A stretch of DNA of 64,000 bases from an uncultured Eubacteriales bacterium (GTDB taxonomy: Bacteria; Bacillota; Clostridia; Oscillospirales; Acutalibacteraceae): NCBI GenBank assembly GCA_934541115.1, contig CAKTDF010000005.1, forward strand, positions 1 to 64,000. The letters are read 5' to 3'. Of the stretch, positions 43,916-53,911 are shown in pieces. A model generated the notes under the pieces. The model had not been told where the DNA came from. It saw only the letters and a list, made by a program, of their open reading frames with translations, and made no database searches. The translations under genes and the position numbers were made by a program. How positions within the stretch are numbered: position 1 is the first letter of the stretch; the number at the start of each line of letters is the position of its first letter.

Positions 43916-44140
43916 ATGAAAAAGTCAATTTATATTTTTAAAACCGAACGCTGTATCTGCTGCGGAAGAGAGATTCCGGAGGGCAGGCAGGTTTGCCCGG
44001 TTTGTGAGGCACAGCTTTATGAAAGCCCGACTGGGGAAAAAATGTTGACCAAAGCAGCTCATAAAGCAGCTCATGAAGAAAAGAAAAATCCACAGCTTTT
44101 ATCCACTCGACCTCGTGTTTTTAAACATAAAAAGAAATAA
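43916..44140 (+). CDS. Small zinc-ribbon protein
   Basis: A 74-residue basic protein with a rubredoxin-like knuckle pair, ERCICCGREIPEGRQVCPVC, then a Lys/His-rich tail (AAHKAAHEEKK, RPRVFKHKKK). Similar small zinc ribbons occur near phage and regulatory genes in gut clostridia. The function is unknown; nucleic-acid binding is plausible from the charge. AGAGGT at 43905-43910 supports the ATG at 43916 rather than the ATG at 43901. It is probably driven by the operator-controlled promoter at 43716. Confidence 0.65.
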   Translation: MKKSIYIFKTERCICCGREIPEGRQVCPVCEAQLYESPTGEKMLTKAAHKAAHEEKKNPQLLSTRPRVFKHKKK

Positions 44141-44142
44141 TG

Positions 44143-44210
44143 ACAGAAAACCGCCGTTTTTCTCTGCACAAGACTTTAGAGCTTTGCAGAAAAAAGCGGC
44201 GGCTGTTTTA
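44143..44210 (+). terminator. Long terminator-like hairpin
   Basis: CCGCCG and the following T/C-rich arm (44151-44168) pair with 44185-44202. The outer ACAG/CTGT (44143-44146, 44203-44206) extends the stem, and TTTT follows. Confidence 0.65.
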
Positions 44211-44315
44211 TGTGATGAAAGTTCAAATAGGTCAATAAAAAAGAAAAAAATCCGGCACACAGGCGGAAAAAATCAAAAAAATTCAAACAAAGGCAAAGAA
44301 ATTCACACAAATCGC

Positions 44316-44345
44316 TTGACTTTGCACAAGCGTTTGTGGTATCCT
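44316..44345 (+). promoter_or_regulatory. rpoBC promoter
   Basis: TTGACT (44316-44321), 18 bp, TATCCT (44340-44345), giving a leader of about 155 nt. The 366-bp gap from 44141 to 44507 holds only this and the hairpin at 44143-44210. Confidence 0.6.
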
Positions 44346-44507
44346 ATCGGAACATATAATGTGAAAATGTGCCCTTGTGCCTTTTTTACCTCTTACAAGA
44401 GCATGATAGCATTTATAAATCAAAAAGTCAATAGATTTTTTTCAACTTCTGTGCAGGGCACAGCGTATGCCGCGTAAGGCAAATAAAAAACGTGGAGTGA
44501 TAAGCGA

Positions 44508-47500
44508 ATGGTCAATGTTACCGATGTGAAACTCGGCACCAATGTTCGCAAGAGCTTTGGTAAAATTCAAGAGGTCATGAAAATGCCGAACCTCATTCAG
44601 GTTCAGAAGGATTCTTACCGCTGGTTCCTTGAAACCGGTCTTAAGGAAGTCCTCAGGGACATTGAGGATATTACGGATTTCAGCGGAAACCTCAGTCTCA
44701 GTTTTGTTGACTACCGTATGGAAAAAAAGAGCAAGTATTCCGTCAGGGAATGCAAGGAGCGCGACGCAACATATGCCGCTCCCATGCGCGTTACCGCAAG
44801 GCTTTATAACAAGGAGACAGGCGAAGTAAAAGAAAGCGAAGTTTATATGGGCGATTTTCCGCTCATGACAGACAGCGGCACTTTCGTCATCAACGGTGCA
44901 GAACGCGTTATTGTCTCTCAGCTCGTCCGTTCGCCCGGCGTGTATTATGGCATGACCCATAATGTCACCGGCAAAAAGCTCTTCACAACAACAGTCATTC
45001 CCAACCGCGGCGCATGGCTCGAATATGAGACGGATCAGAACGATCTTTTCTATGTCCGCATCGATAAAAACAGAAAAATTCCCATCACCACGTTTATCCG
45101 CGCCCTCGGTCTCAACTCCAACAGCGATATCCGCGATTTCTTCGGACTTGACGACAGAATAGAAGCTTCGTTTGAAAAGGATCCCACAAGGAACACCGAG
45201 GAGGCACTTATTGAAGTCTATAAAAAGCTCCGTCCCGGCGAGCCGCCGACACTTTCGAGCGCTCAGAGCCACCTTGAAGGTCTCTTCTTTGACGATCGCC
45301 GCTACGATCTTTCAAGAGTAGGACGTTACAAGTATAACAAAAAGCTTGCGCTTTTTGACCGTATCCGCGGCTTTAAGCTTGCTGCCCCGATCGTCAACGA
45401 GCTCACGGGTGAGATCATTGCCGAAGAGGGAGAGCTCATGACCAAGCAGCGCGCCATGGAAGTTACCCAGGCAGGCGCGAAGATTGCATATGTTTCCGTT
45501 GAGGGTCGTGACGAGCCTGTCAAGGTCATCTCCAACCAGATGGTTGACATTCTTCCGTTCTTCCCGGAGTTCACAAAGGAAGAGCTTTGCGAGGTCGGAA
45601 TCAACGAACATGTACGATACACCGTCCTTATGGACATTCTCCCCGAAACCGAGAACATGAGCCGTGAAGAAAAGCTCGCTTTTCTCGAAAGCAAAGGGGA
45701 CGAGCTTATTCCAAAGCATATCATCATTGACGATATTTTTGCTTCGATCAACTACCTTAACTGCCTTGCCTGCGGCGTAGGCAGCGCAGACGATATCGAT
45801 CACCTCGGCAACAGACGTATCCGTTCAGTAGGAGAGCTTTTGCAGAATCAGTTCCGCGTAGGCTTTTCAAGAATGGAAAGAGTTGTCAAGGAGAGAATGA
45901 CTCTCCAGGCTCAGGAGCCGGAAAAGGTCACTCCGCAGGCTCTCATCAACACCCGTCCGGTTATTGCGGCGGTCAGAGAGTTCTTCGGTTCATCTCCGCT
46001 TTCGCAGTTTATGGATCAGAACAACCCTCTTGCTGAGCTTACTCATAAGCGCCGTCTTTCAGCGCTCGGACCCGGCGGACTTTCAAGAGACCGCGCCGGA
46101 TTTGAGGTTCGCGACGTTCACTACTCCCACTATGGAAGAATGTGCCCGATCGAGACTCCCGAAGGTCCCAACATCGGACTCATCTCATATCTTGCAACCT
46201 TTGCAAGAATCAATGAATACGGCTTTGTTGAAGCTCCGTTCCGTCCGGTTGACAAAGAGACCGGAAAGGTTCTTGACACCTATGAATACATGACCGCAGA
46301 CGTTGAGGACGAATACACCGTTGCTCAGGCTAACGAACCGCTCGACGAAGAAGGTCACTTCATGAGAAGAAAGGTCAACGCCCGCCACCGCGACGAATTC
46401 CTTGAAATTGAGCCCACAAGGGTCGATTTTATGGACGTTTCGCCCAAGATGGTTGTCTCTGTTGCAACCGCTCTCATTCCGTTCCTTGAAAACGATGACG
46501 CAAACCGTGCCCTCATGGGCTCAAACATGCAGCGCCAGGCTGTGCCGCTCCTCACCTGCGATTCACCTATGGTCGGCACCGGTATGGAATATAAGGCGGC
46601 AACCGATTCCGGCGTATGCGTACTTGCCAAAAGAGGCGGCAAGGTCATCTATGTCAGCGCAGACAGAGTTGACGTTCTTGCAGAAGATAACATTGTTGAT
46701 ACCTACAACCTTATTAAGTTCATGCGCTCCAACCAGGGCACCTGCATCAATCAGCGTCCGGTTGTTGCCGTGGGCGATGAAATTGTTGAGGGACAGGTTG
46801 TTGCCGACGGTCCCGCAACGGATCACGGCGAACTCAGTCTCGGTAAAAACGCACTCATCGGCTTTATGACCTGGGAGGGCTACAACTACGAGGACGCCGT
46901 TCTCATCAATGAAAAGCTTGTTCGCGATGATGTTTATACATCTATCCATATTGAAAAGTATGAGCTTGAAGCAAGAGATACCAAGCTCGGACCGGAAGAG
47001 ATTACCAACGATATTCCGAACGTCGGCGACGCTCTCAAGGATCTTGACGAGCGCGGAATTATCCGCGTCGGCGCAGAGGTACATTCCGGCGATATCCTTG
47101 TAGGTAAGGTTACACCGAAAGGTGAGACTGAGCTCACCGCAGAAGAAAGACTTCTCCGTGCAATCTTCGGAGAAAAGGCGCGCGAGGTCAGAGATACTTC
47201 GCTGCGCGTTCCTCACGGCGAATACGGAATCGTTGTCAAGGTTGAGGAATTCACGCGTGAAAACAGCGACGAGCTCAACCCCGGCGTAAACAAGGTCGTT
47301 CGTTGCTATATCGCCCAGAAACGTAAGCTTCAGGTCGGCGACAAGATGGCGGGACGTCACGGTAACAAGGGCGTTGTTTCACGTATTCTTCCGCAGGAGG
47401 ATATGCCTTTCCTTGAAGACGGAACACCGCTTGACATCGTGCTCAACCCGCTCGGCGTTCCCTCTCGTATGAACATCGGTCAGGTTCTTGAGGTTCACCT

Positions 47501-48341
47501 CGGCTTTGCCTGCCGTGAGCTTGGCTGGAAAATCATGACTCCCGTTTTTGACGGCGCGCACGAGGACGATATCAGAGCCGCTCTTGAATATGCCGGTCTT
47601 TCAACCAACGGAAAATCAACTCTTATTGACGGACGTACAGGCGAAAAATTTGACGGTGATGTCACAGTCGGCGTTATGTACTTCCTCAAGCTGCACCACC
47701 TTGTTGACGACAAGATGCATGCCCGTTCAACAGGTCCGTATTCACTCGTTACTCAGCAGCCCCTTGGCGGTAAAGCGCAGTTCGGCGGTCAGCGTTTCGG
47801 TGAAATGGAAGTTTGGGCGCTGGAAGCTTACGGCGCAGCTTATACCCTGCAGGAGATCCTCACCGTTAAGTCAGACGATGTTGTCGGTCGTGTAAAGACC
47901 TACGAGGCTATTGTCAACGGCGAGAATATTCCCAAGGCGGGCGTTCCCGAATCGTTTAAGGTTCTCATTAAAGAGCTTCAGTCTCTCGGTCTTGACATCA
48001 AGGTTCTTGATGCGGACGAAAATGAGATCGACCTAAAGCAGAACCTTGACACCGATGAGGGTGTCACTCTCCACAAATATAACCGCCGCCGCACAGAAGA
48101 AGCCGAAGAAGAACTTCGTGATGACGATGATGCGGACGACGAGGACATTGAAGACGATTCAGACTCTTCCGACGACGATGACCTTGACCTCGGTTTTGAC
48201 GATGACGAGGATAAGGATGGCGACGAAGAAGAGGATGAAGAAGAAAAGCCCTTTGATTACAACGAATTTTTCAATGAGATCAACCCGACGATCAATGATG
48301 CGGGCTATGACCACGGCTTTGTTCCGGACATTGACGAATAA
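44508..48341 (+). CDS. rpoB: DNA-directed RNA polymerase subunit beta
   Basis: A 1277-residue beta subunit. The rifampicin pocket is wild type by sequence: [24 protein letters not shown] and the [13 protein letters not shown] block keep the residues equivalent to E. coli D516, H526 and S531. The conserved C-terminal clamp segments [13 protein letters not shown] and [20 protein letters not shown] are present. The last 80 or so residues are an extremely acidic tail ([20 protein letters not shown]...) ending [12 protein letters not shown]. It is not preceded by rplJL, which normally sit directly upstream. rpoC follows after 68 bp. Confidence 0.98.
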   Translation: MVNVTDVKLGTNVRKSFGKIQEVMKMPNLIQVQKDSYRWFLETGLKEVLRDIEDITDFSGNLSLSFVDYRMEKKSKYSVRECKERDATYAAPMRVTARLYNKETGEVKESEVYMGDFPLMTDSGTFVINGAERVIVSQLVRSPGVYYGMTHNVTGKKLFTTTVIPNRGAWLEYETDQNDLFYVRIDKNRKIPITTFIRALGLNSNSDIRDFFGLDDRIEASFEKDPTRNTEEALIEVYKKLRPGEPPTLSSAQSHLEGLFFDDRRYDLSRVGRYKYNKKLALFDRIRGFKLAAPIVNELTGEIIAEEGELMTKQRAMEVTQAGAKIAYVSVEGRDEPVKVISNQMVDILPFFPEFTKEELCEVGINEHVRYTVLMDILPETENMSREEKLAFLESKGDELIPKHIIIDDIFASINYLNCLACGVGSADDIDHLGNRRIRSVGELLQNQFRVGFSRMERVVKERMTLQAQEPEKVTPQALINTRPVIAAVREFFGSSPLSQFMDQNNPLAELTHKRRLSALGPGGLSRDRAGFEVRDVHYSHYGRMCPIETPEGPNIGLISYLATFARINEYGFVEAPFRPVDKETGKVLDTYEYMTADVEDEYTVAQANEPLDEEGHFMRRKVNARHRDEFLEIEPTRVDFMDVSPKMVVSVATALIPFLENDDANRALMGSNMQRQAVPLLTCDSPMVGTGMEYKAATDSGVCVLAKRGGKVIYVSADRVDVLAEDNIVDTYNLIKFMRSNQGTCINQRPVVAVGDEIVEGQVVADGPATDHGELSLGKNALIGFMTWEGYNYEDAVLINEKLVRDDVYTSIHIEKYELEARDTKLGPEEITNDIPNVGDALKDLDERGIIRVGAEVHSGDILVGKVTPKGETELTAEERLLRAIFGEKAREVRDTSLRVPHGEYGIVVKVEEFTRENSDELNPGVNKVVRCYIAQKRKLQVGDKMAGRHGNKGVVSRILPQEDMPFLEDGTPLDIVLNPLGVPSRMNIGQVLEVHLGFACRELGWKIMTPVFDGAHEDDIRAALEYAGLSTNGKSTLIDGRTGEKFDGDVTVGVMYFLKLHHLVDDKMHARSTGPYSLVTQQPLGGKAQFGGQRFGEMEVWALEAYGAAYTLQEILTVKSDDVVGRVKTYEAIVNGENIPKAGVPESFKVLIKELQSLGLDIKVLDADENEIDLKQNLDTDEGVTLHKYNRRRTEEAEEELRDDDDADDEDIEDDSDSSDDDDLDLGFDDDEDKDGDEEEDEEEKPFDYNEFFNEINPTINDAGYDHGFVPDIDE

Positions 48342-48409
48342 TGTTTTTTGTAATCGAACGTAACACTTTCTCACTTTAATTCAAATAACGAAAGGGCTGA
48401 CTTAAATAT

Positions 48410-51400
48410 ATGGAAAACATCACCTTTGAATCAATCAAAATCGGTCTTGCCTCTCCCGAAAAAATCAGAGAATGGTCATACGGCGAGGTCACAAAGCCCG
48501 AAACCATAAACTACCGTACCCTCAAGCCCGAAAGCGACGGTCTTTTCTGCGAAAAGATTTTTGGACCGCTCAAGGACTGGGAGTGCCATTGCGGACGTTA
48601 CAAACGTATCCGCCACAAGGGAAAGATTTGTGAGCGCTGCCATGTTGAAATCACAAAGGCAAAGGTTCGCCGTGAGCGCATGGGTCACATTGAGCTTGCA
48701 ACTCCCGTTTCTCACATCTGGTATTTCAAGGGTATCCCCTCAAGAATCGGACTTATGCTCGATATGTCTCCGAGAGATCTTGAAAGAGTTCTTTATTTTG
48801 CCGCTTATATCGTCATTGATCCCGGCACGGTTCCCAATGTAAAAAAGTGCCAGGTCATCAGCGAAAAGCAGTATGAGGACATCAGAGAATATTATTATAA
48901 CGACGAAACATTCCGTGTAGGCATGGGTGCAGAAGCTGTCAAAGAGCTGCTTTGCGAACTTGACATCGATGTTCTTGACGCCGAGCTTCGAGAGGCTCTT
49001 GAAAATGCAACCGGTCAGAAAAAAGCCAAGATCCTCAAGCGTCTTGAGGTGGTTGAAGCTTTCAAAAACTCCGGTAACCGCCCGGAATGGATGATTCTTG
49101 ACGTTGTTCCGGTCATTCCGCCGGACATCCGCCCCATGGTTCAGCTTGACGGCGGACGTTTTGCAACGAGCGACCTTAACGATCTTTACCGCCGTGTAAT
49201 CAACCGCAACAACCGTCTCAAAAAGCTGCTCGACCTTGGCGCTCCGAGCATCATTATCCGCAACGAAAAGAGAATGCTGCAGGAGGCTGTTGACGCACTC
49301 ATTGACAACGGTCGTCGCGGACGCCCGGTAACCGGTCCGAACAACCGCCCGCTCAAGTCTCTCTCGGATATGCTCAAAGGTAAGCAGGGTCGTTTCCGTC
49401 AGAACCTTCTCGGAAAGCGCGTTGACTATTCCGGACGTTCGGTTATCGTTGTAGGTCCGGAGCTCAAAATTTATCAGTGCGGTCTGCCGAAAGAGATGGC
49501 TCTTGAGCTCTTCAAGCCGTTCGTTATGAAACGTCTTGTTGAAACCGGCGTTGCAACTCATATCAAAACCGCAAGAAAGACCGTTGACCGCCAGGAAAAA
49601 TGCGTTTGGGACGCTCTTGAAATAGTAATCAAAGATCATCCCGTAATGCTCAACCGTGCTCCCACTCTTCACAGACTCGGCATTCAGGCGTTTGAACCGG
49701 TGCTCGTTGAGGGCAAGGCTATCAAGCTCCACCCGCTTGTTTGTACCGCATTCAACGCCGACTTCGACGGTGACCAGATGGCTGTTCACGTTCCTCTTTC
49801 CGCCGAGGCACAGGCAGAGGCAAGATTCCTCATGCTTTCCTCGGGCAATCTGCTCAAGCCCTCGGACGGAAAGCCTGTTACCGTTCCTACGCAGGATATG
49901 GTTCTCGGCTCATATTACCTCACACTTGTAAAGCCCGGCGCAAAGGGTGAGGGCAAGGCTTTCTGCGACGTAAACGAAGCGCAGATGGCATATGACGCAA
50001 AGGTTATTGACCTGCATGCCATGATCAAGATTCGCATGGATAAGGAAGTTGACGGAAAGAAAGTTTCTGAGCTTGTTGAAACCACTCTCGGAAAGGTCAT
50101 CTTCAACGCTCCGATTCCGCAGGATCTCGGCTTTATTGACCGCAGCGATCCGGCTAACCTTTTCAGACTTGAAGTTGAAACCCTTGTCAACAAAAAGATG
50201 CTCGGAAAAATCATTGATAAGTGCATCAGAGTTCACGGCGTTTCAAAAACCGCTCAGGTACTTGACGACATCAAGAGCCAGGGTTATAAATATTCAACAA
50301 AGAGCGGCATTACCGTTGCCGTTTGCGACGCAACTATTCCAGAGGCAAAGAAAGATATCCTTGCCGAAACGGAAGCTATTGTTGACGAGGTCAACAGAAA
50401 GTATAACAGAGGTCTTCTCAGTAACTCCGACCGTTCCAGACAGGTTCTCAAAGCATGGGACGTCTGCACAAGCCGCGTTGCCCAGGCCTTGACAGAGAAT
50501 TTTGACAAGTTCAACCCAATCTACATGATGCTTGACTCCGGTGCCCGTGGTTCTGAAAGCCAGCTGCGTCAGCTCGCCGGAATGCGCGGTCTTATCGCAA
50601 ACACTGCCGGTAAGACCATCGAGGTTCCCATTCGTGCCAACTATCGTGAGGGTCTGAACGTTCAGGAATACTTCATTTCCTCCCGTGGTGCGCGTAAAGG
50701 TCTTGCCGATACCGCACTTCGTACCGCCGACTCCGGTTACCTTACCCGCCGCCTTGTTGATGTTTCGCAGGATGTTATTATCCGCGAAGAAGACTGCGGC
50801 TGCACAGAGGGTCTTGAAGTCTATGACATCATGGACGGCAACCGTGTTCTTGAGCCGCTCACCGAGAGACTCAAGGGTCGTTATCTGCTCAACAACATTG
50901 TTGATGAAGAGACCGGCGAAATTATCATGGACAATGATCATATGCTCACCGAAGCAGACGCCGACAAGGTTGACGCATATCTCACCGCAAAGTATAACGC
51001 TGCGCTTGAAAGCGGCATGAGCAAGGAAGATGCTGCGCATATCCGCCACGTTACGATTCGTTCGCTTTTGACCTGCTGCTCAGACCACGGCGCCTGCATC
51101 AAGTGCTACGGTTCCAACCTCGCAACCGGCAATCCGGTAACCATCGGTGAAGCAGTCGGAATCATCGCTGCACAGTCCATCGGTGAACCGGGTACCCAGC
51201 TGACCATGAGAACATTCCACACCGGCGGCGTTGCTTCCGGCTCGGATATCACACAGGGTCTTCCGCGTGTTGAAGAACTCTTTGAGGCAAGAAAACCGAA
51301 GACTCTCGCAATGATCAGCGAAATTGAAGGCGTTGTTTCGTTTGAGACAATCAAAAAGAATCCGCACATTGTTGTTACCAATGAGGAAACGGGTGACAGA

Positions 51401-52045
51401 AGAGAGTATTTCATGACCTTTGGCGCAAGGGCAAGAGTTTCGGAAGGTCAGCACGTTGTTGTTGGTGAGACCCTCACCGAAGGTTCGGTTGACCTGCGTG
51501 ATGTTCTTAATGTTCTCGGCGTCAGCGCTGTTCACGATTACCTCATCAGTCAGGTTCAGTGCACATACCGTACACAGGGCGTTGACATCAATGATAAGCA
51601 CATTGAAGTTATCGCACGCCAGATGATGAAAAAGGTCAAGATTGAAGAACCCGGCGATACAGACTTCCTGCCCGGCGCAGTTGTTGACAAGCGTGACCTC
51701 AAAAGGGCAAACGCCGCTGTCAGAGCAAAGGCAGAAGAAACCGGTGAAGAGGCACACGAGGCAACCTTTACTCCCGTTCTCATGGGTATTACCAAGGCTT
51801 CGCTTGCAACGGATTCGTTCCTTTCCGCAGCGTCATTCCAGGAGACCACGAGAGTTCTCACCGACGCGGCAATCAAGGGTAAGGTCGATCCTCTTCTCGG
51901 ACTTAAAGAAAACGTTATCATCGGTAAACTTCTTCCGTCCGGTACCGGCATGAAGTGCTATAGTGACGTTGAAGTTGTTGACAACAGTGAGCCGAGAGAG
52001 ATGGAACTCATTTTCTCAAACGCTCTTGGTGCCGATAACAACTAA
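48410..52045 (+). CDS. rpoC: DNA-directed RNA polymerase subunit beta'
   Basis: A 1211-residue beta' subunit. The first zinc site is CHCGRYK...CERCHVE near residues 60-78. The catalytic Mg-binding loop is [16 protein letters not shown]. The second zinc site uses the Cys in EEDCGCTEG and [13 protein letters not shown]. The trigger-loop/bridge region [16 protein letters not shown] is intact. The ATG at 48410 is 13 bases after AAAGGG, a long spacing. Downstream rpsL-rpsG, the usual neighbours, are absent; a terminator at 52165 ends the unit. Confidence 0.98.
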   Translation: MENITFESIKIGLASPEKIREWSYGEVTKPETINYRTLKPESDGLFCEKIFGPLKDWECHCGRYKRIRHKGKICERCHVEITKAKVRRERMGHIELATPVSHIWYFKGIPSRIGLMLDMSPRDLERVLYFAAYIVIDPGTVPNVKKCQVISEKQYEDIREYYYNDETFRVGMGAEAVKELLCELDIDVLDAELREALENATGQKKAKILKRLEVVEAFKNSGNRPEWMILDVVPVIPPDIRPMVQLDGGRFATSDLNDLYRRVINRNNRLKKLLDLGAPSIIIRNEKRMLQEAVDALIDNGRRGRPVTGPNNRPLKSLSDMLKGKQGRFRQNLLGKRVDYSGRSVIVVGPELKIYQCGLPKEMALELFKPFVMKRLVETGVATHIKTARKTVDRQEKCVWDALEIVIKDHPVMLNRAPTLHRLGIQAFEPVLVEGKAIKLHPLVCTAFNADFDGDQMAVHVPLSAEAQAEARFLMLSSGNLLKPSDGKPVTVPTQDMVLGSYYLTLVKPGAKGEGKAFCDVNEAQMAYDAKVIDLHAMIKIRMDKEVDGKKVSELVETTLGKVIFNAPIPQDLGFIDRSDPANLFRLEVETLVNKKMLGKIIDKCIRVHGVSKTAQVLDDIKSQGYKYSTKSGITVAVCDATIPEAKKDILAETEAIVDEVNRKYNRGLLSNSDRSRQVLKAWDVCTSRVAQALTENFDKFNPIYMMLDSGARGSESQLRQLAGMRGLIANTAGKTIEVPIRANYREGLNVQEYFISSRGARKGLADTALRTADSGYLTRRLVDVSQDVIIREEDCGCTEGLEVYDIMDGNRVLEPLTERLKGRYLLNNIVDEETGEIIMDNDHMLTEADADKVDAYLTAKYNAALESGMSKEDAAHIRHVTIRSLLTCCSDHGACIKCYGSNLATGNPVTIGEAVGIIAAQSIGEPGTQLTMRTFHTGGVASGSDITQGLPRVEELFEARKPKTLAMISEIEGVVSFETIKKNPHIVVTNEETGDRREYFMTFGARARVSEGQHVVVGETLTEGSVDLRDVLNVLGVSAVHDYLISQVQCTYRTQGVDINDKHIEVIARQMMKKVKIEEPGDTDFLPGAVVDKRDLKRANAAVRAKAEETGEEAHEATFTPVLMGITKASLATDSFLSAASFQETTRVLTDAAIKGKVDPLLGLKENVIIGKLLPSGTGMKCYSDVEVVDNSEPREMELIFSNALGADNN

Positions 52046-52164
52046 ATCAAAAGGTACTGCCGTATTCGGATTCGGAAAGCGCTTGCCTTGCTCCGGAGTG
52101 GTACGCAGATACCGCGAACGGATAAAGTGCTTGATGAGCGAATATATTTAAAGCACCGATAAAC

Positions 52165-52222
52165 AAAGACTATATTTCATGTGAAGCCATGATGAGCTTC
52201 ATGAAATATAGTCTTTTGATTT
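52165..52222 (+). terminator. Terminator after rpoBC
   Basis: AAAGACTATATTTCAT (52165-52180) pairs with ATGAAATATAGTCTTT (52201-52216), extended by TGAAGC/GCTTCA across a 2-nt bulge, then TTTTGATTTTTG. Confidence 0.85.
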
Positions 52223-52300
52223 TTGTCTGACTCTTTGATTTGTGCGAATTGTGCAGCCACTTTGCGCGTAATTATAAAGACAGTGCATATTGAACAATGC

Positions 52301-52329
52301 TTGCAAAACAATAATATGTGTGTTATACT
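52301..52329 (+). promoter_or_regulatory. Promoter of the structured leader RNA
   Basis: TTGCAA (52301-52306), 17 bp, TATACT (52324-52329). The predicted start (near 52336) coincides with the first bases of the inverted repeat that follows. Confidence 0.65.
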
Positions 52330-52334
52330 GAACT

Positions 52335-52511
52335 CGCCAAACAAAATCTAATATTTATGCGTGCAATTAAGCATCTGTATTTTTATCTTTTGTTAAAAAT
52401 ACAGATGCTCTATTTCTGCATATACTTTATTGTACGTTATGTTTGAGATTTTGTTTGGCGACAGTTGAGCTATGTATTTTTGGTGCGTAGTTTCAACTGC
52501 GCACTTTTTTA
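52335..52511 (+). ncRNA. Structured RNA with antiterminator/terminator choice
   Basis: Outer arms, CGCCAAACAAAATCT (52335-52349) and AGATTTTGTTTGGCG (52446-52460), are perfectly complementary. An inner perfect 15-bp hairpin has arms 52371-52385 and 52394-52408. The segments between are partly complementary, so the whole can fold as one long rod with an internal loop. Next comes a terminator, GTGCGTAGT (52483-52491) with ACTGCGCAC (52496-52504, one G-U), then TTTTTTATTT. CAGTTGAG (52462-52469) can pair with TTCAACTG (52492-52499), which would break the terminator. This looks like a cis-acting attenuator for the TM2 gene or a free-standing small RNA of about 175 nt. Confidence 0.5.
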
Positions 52512-52594
52512 TTTGTGGAATAAAGATAAGTGTGTATCCATCGGGAGAAGGAAAGCATTATCCACACAGTAAAGCTTTATATAGGGGGTATAAC

Positions 52595-53041
52595 ATGAAT
52601 AAATGTAAAATGTGCTCTTGTGAGATGACTTCCGAGTCTTATACAGCTCCCACCTGTGACGGTGTTATCACCGGCTTGTGCTGCAAATGTGCAGGCAACT
52701 TGAATTTGCTCAAGAATAAAAACTATACGGATAATACAATTGCTTGGGCTAATGGGCTGATAAACTCAGATAAGAGCTCTTATGAAGCTAAAATTGCATT
52801 GTGCAAAATGTTGGATTCAATCAATAACCGCACGGAACCCAAAAGTCCAAAAAGCAGGACGACCGCAGCTTTGTTGTGCTTTTTCCTTGGCTTTTTGGGC
52901 ATACATAGATTTTACGCCGGAAAAATCGGTACCGGATTACTGTGGCTGTTTACGGGCGGATTATTTTTTGTTGGAGAACTTGTTGATTTTATCATGATAC
53001 TTTGCGGAAGCTTCACAGATTCCGACGGAACAAAGTTATAA
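52595..53041 (+). CDS. TM2-domain membrane protein with N-terminal Cys-rich domain
   Basis: A 148-residue protein. Residues 1-40 carry seven Cys (NKCKMCSCEM and GLCCKCAGN), a likely metal-binding knuckle. After a charged linker (NNRTEPKSPKSRTTA) comes a TM2 domain, FFLGFLGIHRFYAGKIGTG plus the second helix ending in VDFIMILCGSF. TM2 proteins are small two-helix membrane proteins of unknown role. AGGGGGT sets the ATG at 52595; the frame opens at 52472 inside the upstream terminator. The structured leader at 52335-52511 probably controls it. Confidence 0.85.
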   Translation: MNKCKMCSCEMTSESYTAPTCDGVITGLCCKCAGNLNLLKNKNYTDNTIAWANGLINSDKSSYEAKIALCKMLDSINNRTEPKSPKSRTTAALLCFFLGFLGIHRFYAGKIGTGLLWLFTGGLFFVGELVDFIMILCGSFTDSDGTKL

Positions 53042-53079
53042 TACTTCAGGCTGCGCCGGCAGCAAGCCTGCAGTTAATT

Positions 53080-53112
53080 AAAGCCGCCCGGGTGAACCGA
53101 GCGGCTTTGCTG
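53080..53112. terminator. Terminator between TM2 gene and the convergent secreted-protein gene
   Basis: AAAGCCGC (53080-53087) pairs perfectly with GCGGCTTT (53101-53108). The T-run is short on both strands. Confidence 0.65.
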
Positions 53113-53127
53113 TTTGTTGCTTGAGGC

Positions 53128-53763
53128 TTACAGACCGGAGCTCAATGCACCGGCTCTGACAACGTAAAGCTGATTGCCTTTTTGTTTATAGACATTTTCG
53201 GCAGGAGCGCTCTGCATTGCAATATTGCGTTTTCCTCCGTGGAGTCTTATTGAAGTTTTGAGGCAGGACGGTGTGGAACCGGAGATCAATCTGATGTTTG
53301 AAACGCTGTTCCAGACATTTGCAACAAAGTATGCGCAGTTTTTGACGGGCGTCCACTTGTCGGAATAGCTGTTGATTTTTTTACTGACAGAGGCAAGCTG
53401 ACTTTCGGTGATCTCAGTTGTGAGAGAATATCTTCCGCCTGTGCCGTAATGCTCGTTGCAGTAAAGCTCAACATTATAATAGATTCCTTTTCCCTCTTTT
53501 CTTGAGTACTTGAAAGTACTCACGGAAACCGCTTCTCCCGGTTTGAGCTTATAAACGCCGACGGTCAGAGTCTTGTTTGAAATGTTCTCAATGTAAAGCC
53601 ATGAGTGACCGTGTGAGATTATGTTCTTGACATAGGACACAGCAGAGAGCTTTGCAACCGGGGCGTCATTGCTTTTTGCGAAAGCAGGCAGTGCAATAAC
53701 AGAAATCATCATTACCGCGAGCAGAACGCAGAAAAGCTTTTTCAGTGTTTTTGTTTTCTTCAT
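53128..53763 (-). CDS. Secreted protein, permuted papain-fold-like (paralog 1)
   Basis: A 211-residue exported protein of no recognised family, with a signal peptide 1-29 (ALPAFA). About half its residues match the neighbouring gene at 53912. Shared landmarks are GHSWLYIEN with H53, GVYKLKPGE, STFKYSRKEG, a helix QLASVSKKIN, and KNCAYFVANVW with C143. A His ahead of a Cys in an N-C-x-x-F setting is the order found in permuted NlpC/P60-LRAT (YycO-like) thiol hydrolases, so I infer an extracellular amidase or peptidase. The ATG at 53763 follows AGGAGGA, with an extended -10 (TGCTATAAT) about 60 bp upstream. Confidence 0.65.
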   Translation of the reverse strand: MKKTKTLKKLFCVLLAVMMISVIALPAFAKSNDAPVAKLSAVSYVKNIISHGHSWLYIENISNKTLTVGVYKLKPGEAVSVSTFKYSRKEGKGIYYNVELYCNEHYGTGGRYSLTTEITESQLASVSKKINSYSDKWTPVKNCAYFVANVWNSVSNIRLISGSTPSCLKTSIRLHGGKRNIAMQSAPAENVYKQKGNQLYVVRAGALSSGL

Positions 53764-53859
53764 ATTCTTCCTCCTATTACTTTTTTGTAGGCTTGGCAAT
53801 AGCCAAATTTTACCTACGTCTTTATTATAGCAATTGTTATCAATAAATAATTACAAAAC

Positions 53860-53900
53860 AAAAAACAAAGGAATTTTTCTTCAAAAAAATTCCTTTGTTC
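53860..53900 (-). terminator. Terminator after paralog 2, minus strand
   Basis: A perfect 15-bp stem, AACAAAGGAATTTTT (53864-53878) with AAAAATTCCTTTGTT (53885-53899). On the minus strand it ends in TTTTTTGTTTTG. Confidence 0.85.
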
Positions 53901-53911
53901 GCTATAAATTA

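Noticed and set aside
43750..43941. 63-codon frame with GTG start between the operator-promoter and the zinc-ribbon gene
   Set aside because: The start codon lies at the predicted transcription start with no ribosome binding site, and the frame overlaps the better-supported gene at 43916.
48740..49789. 349-codon frame antisense to rpoC, and similar long frames antisense to rpoB (44442-45272, 46563-47360)
   Set aside because: They mirror the codon bias of the real genes, lack start signals and show no recognisable protein features.
52558..52566. Perfect DnaA box TTATCCACA upstream of the TM2 gene
   Set aside because: A single box without a cluster, AT-rich unwinding region or dnaA/dnaN neighbours does not support a replication origin.
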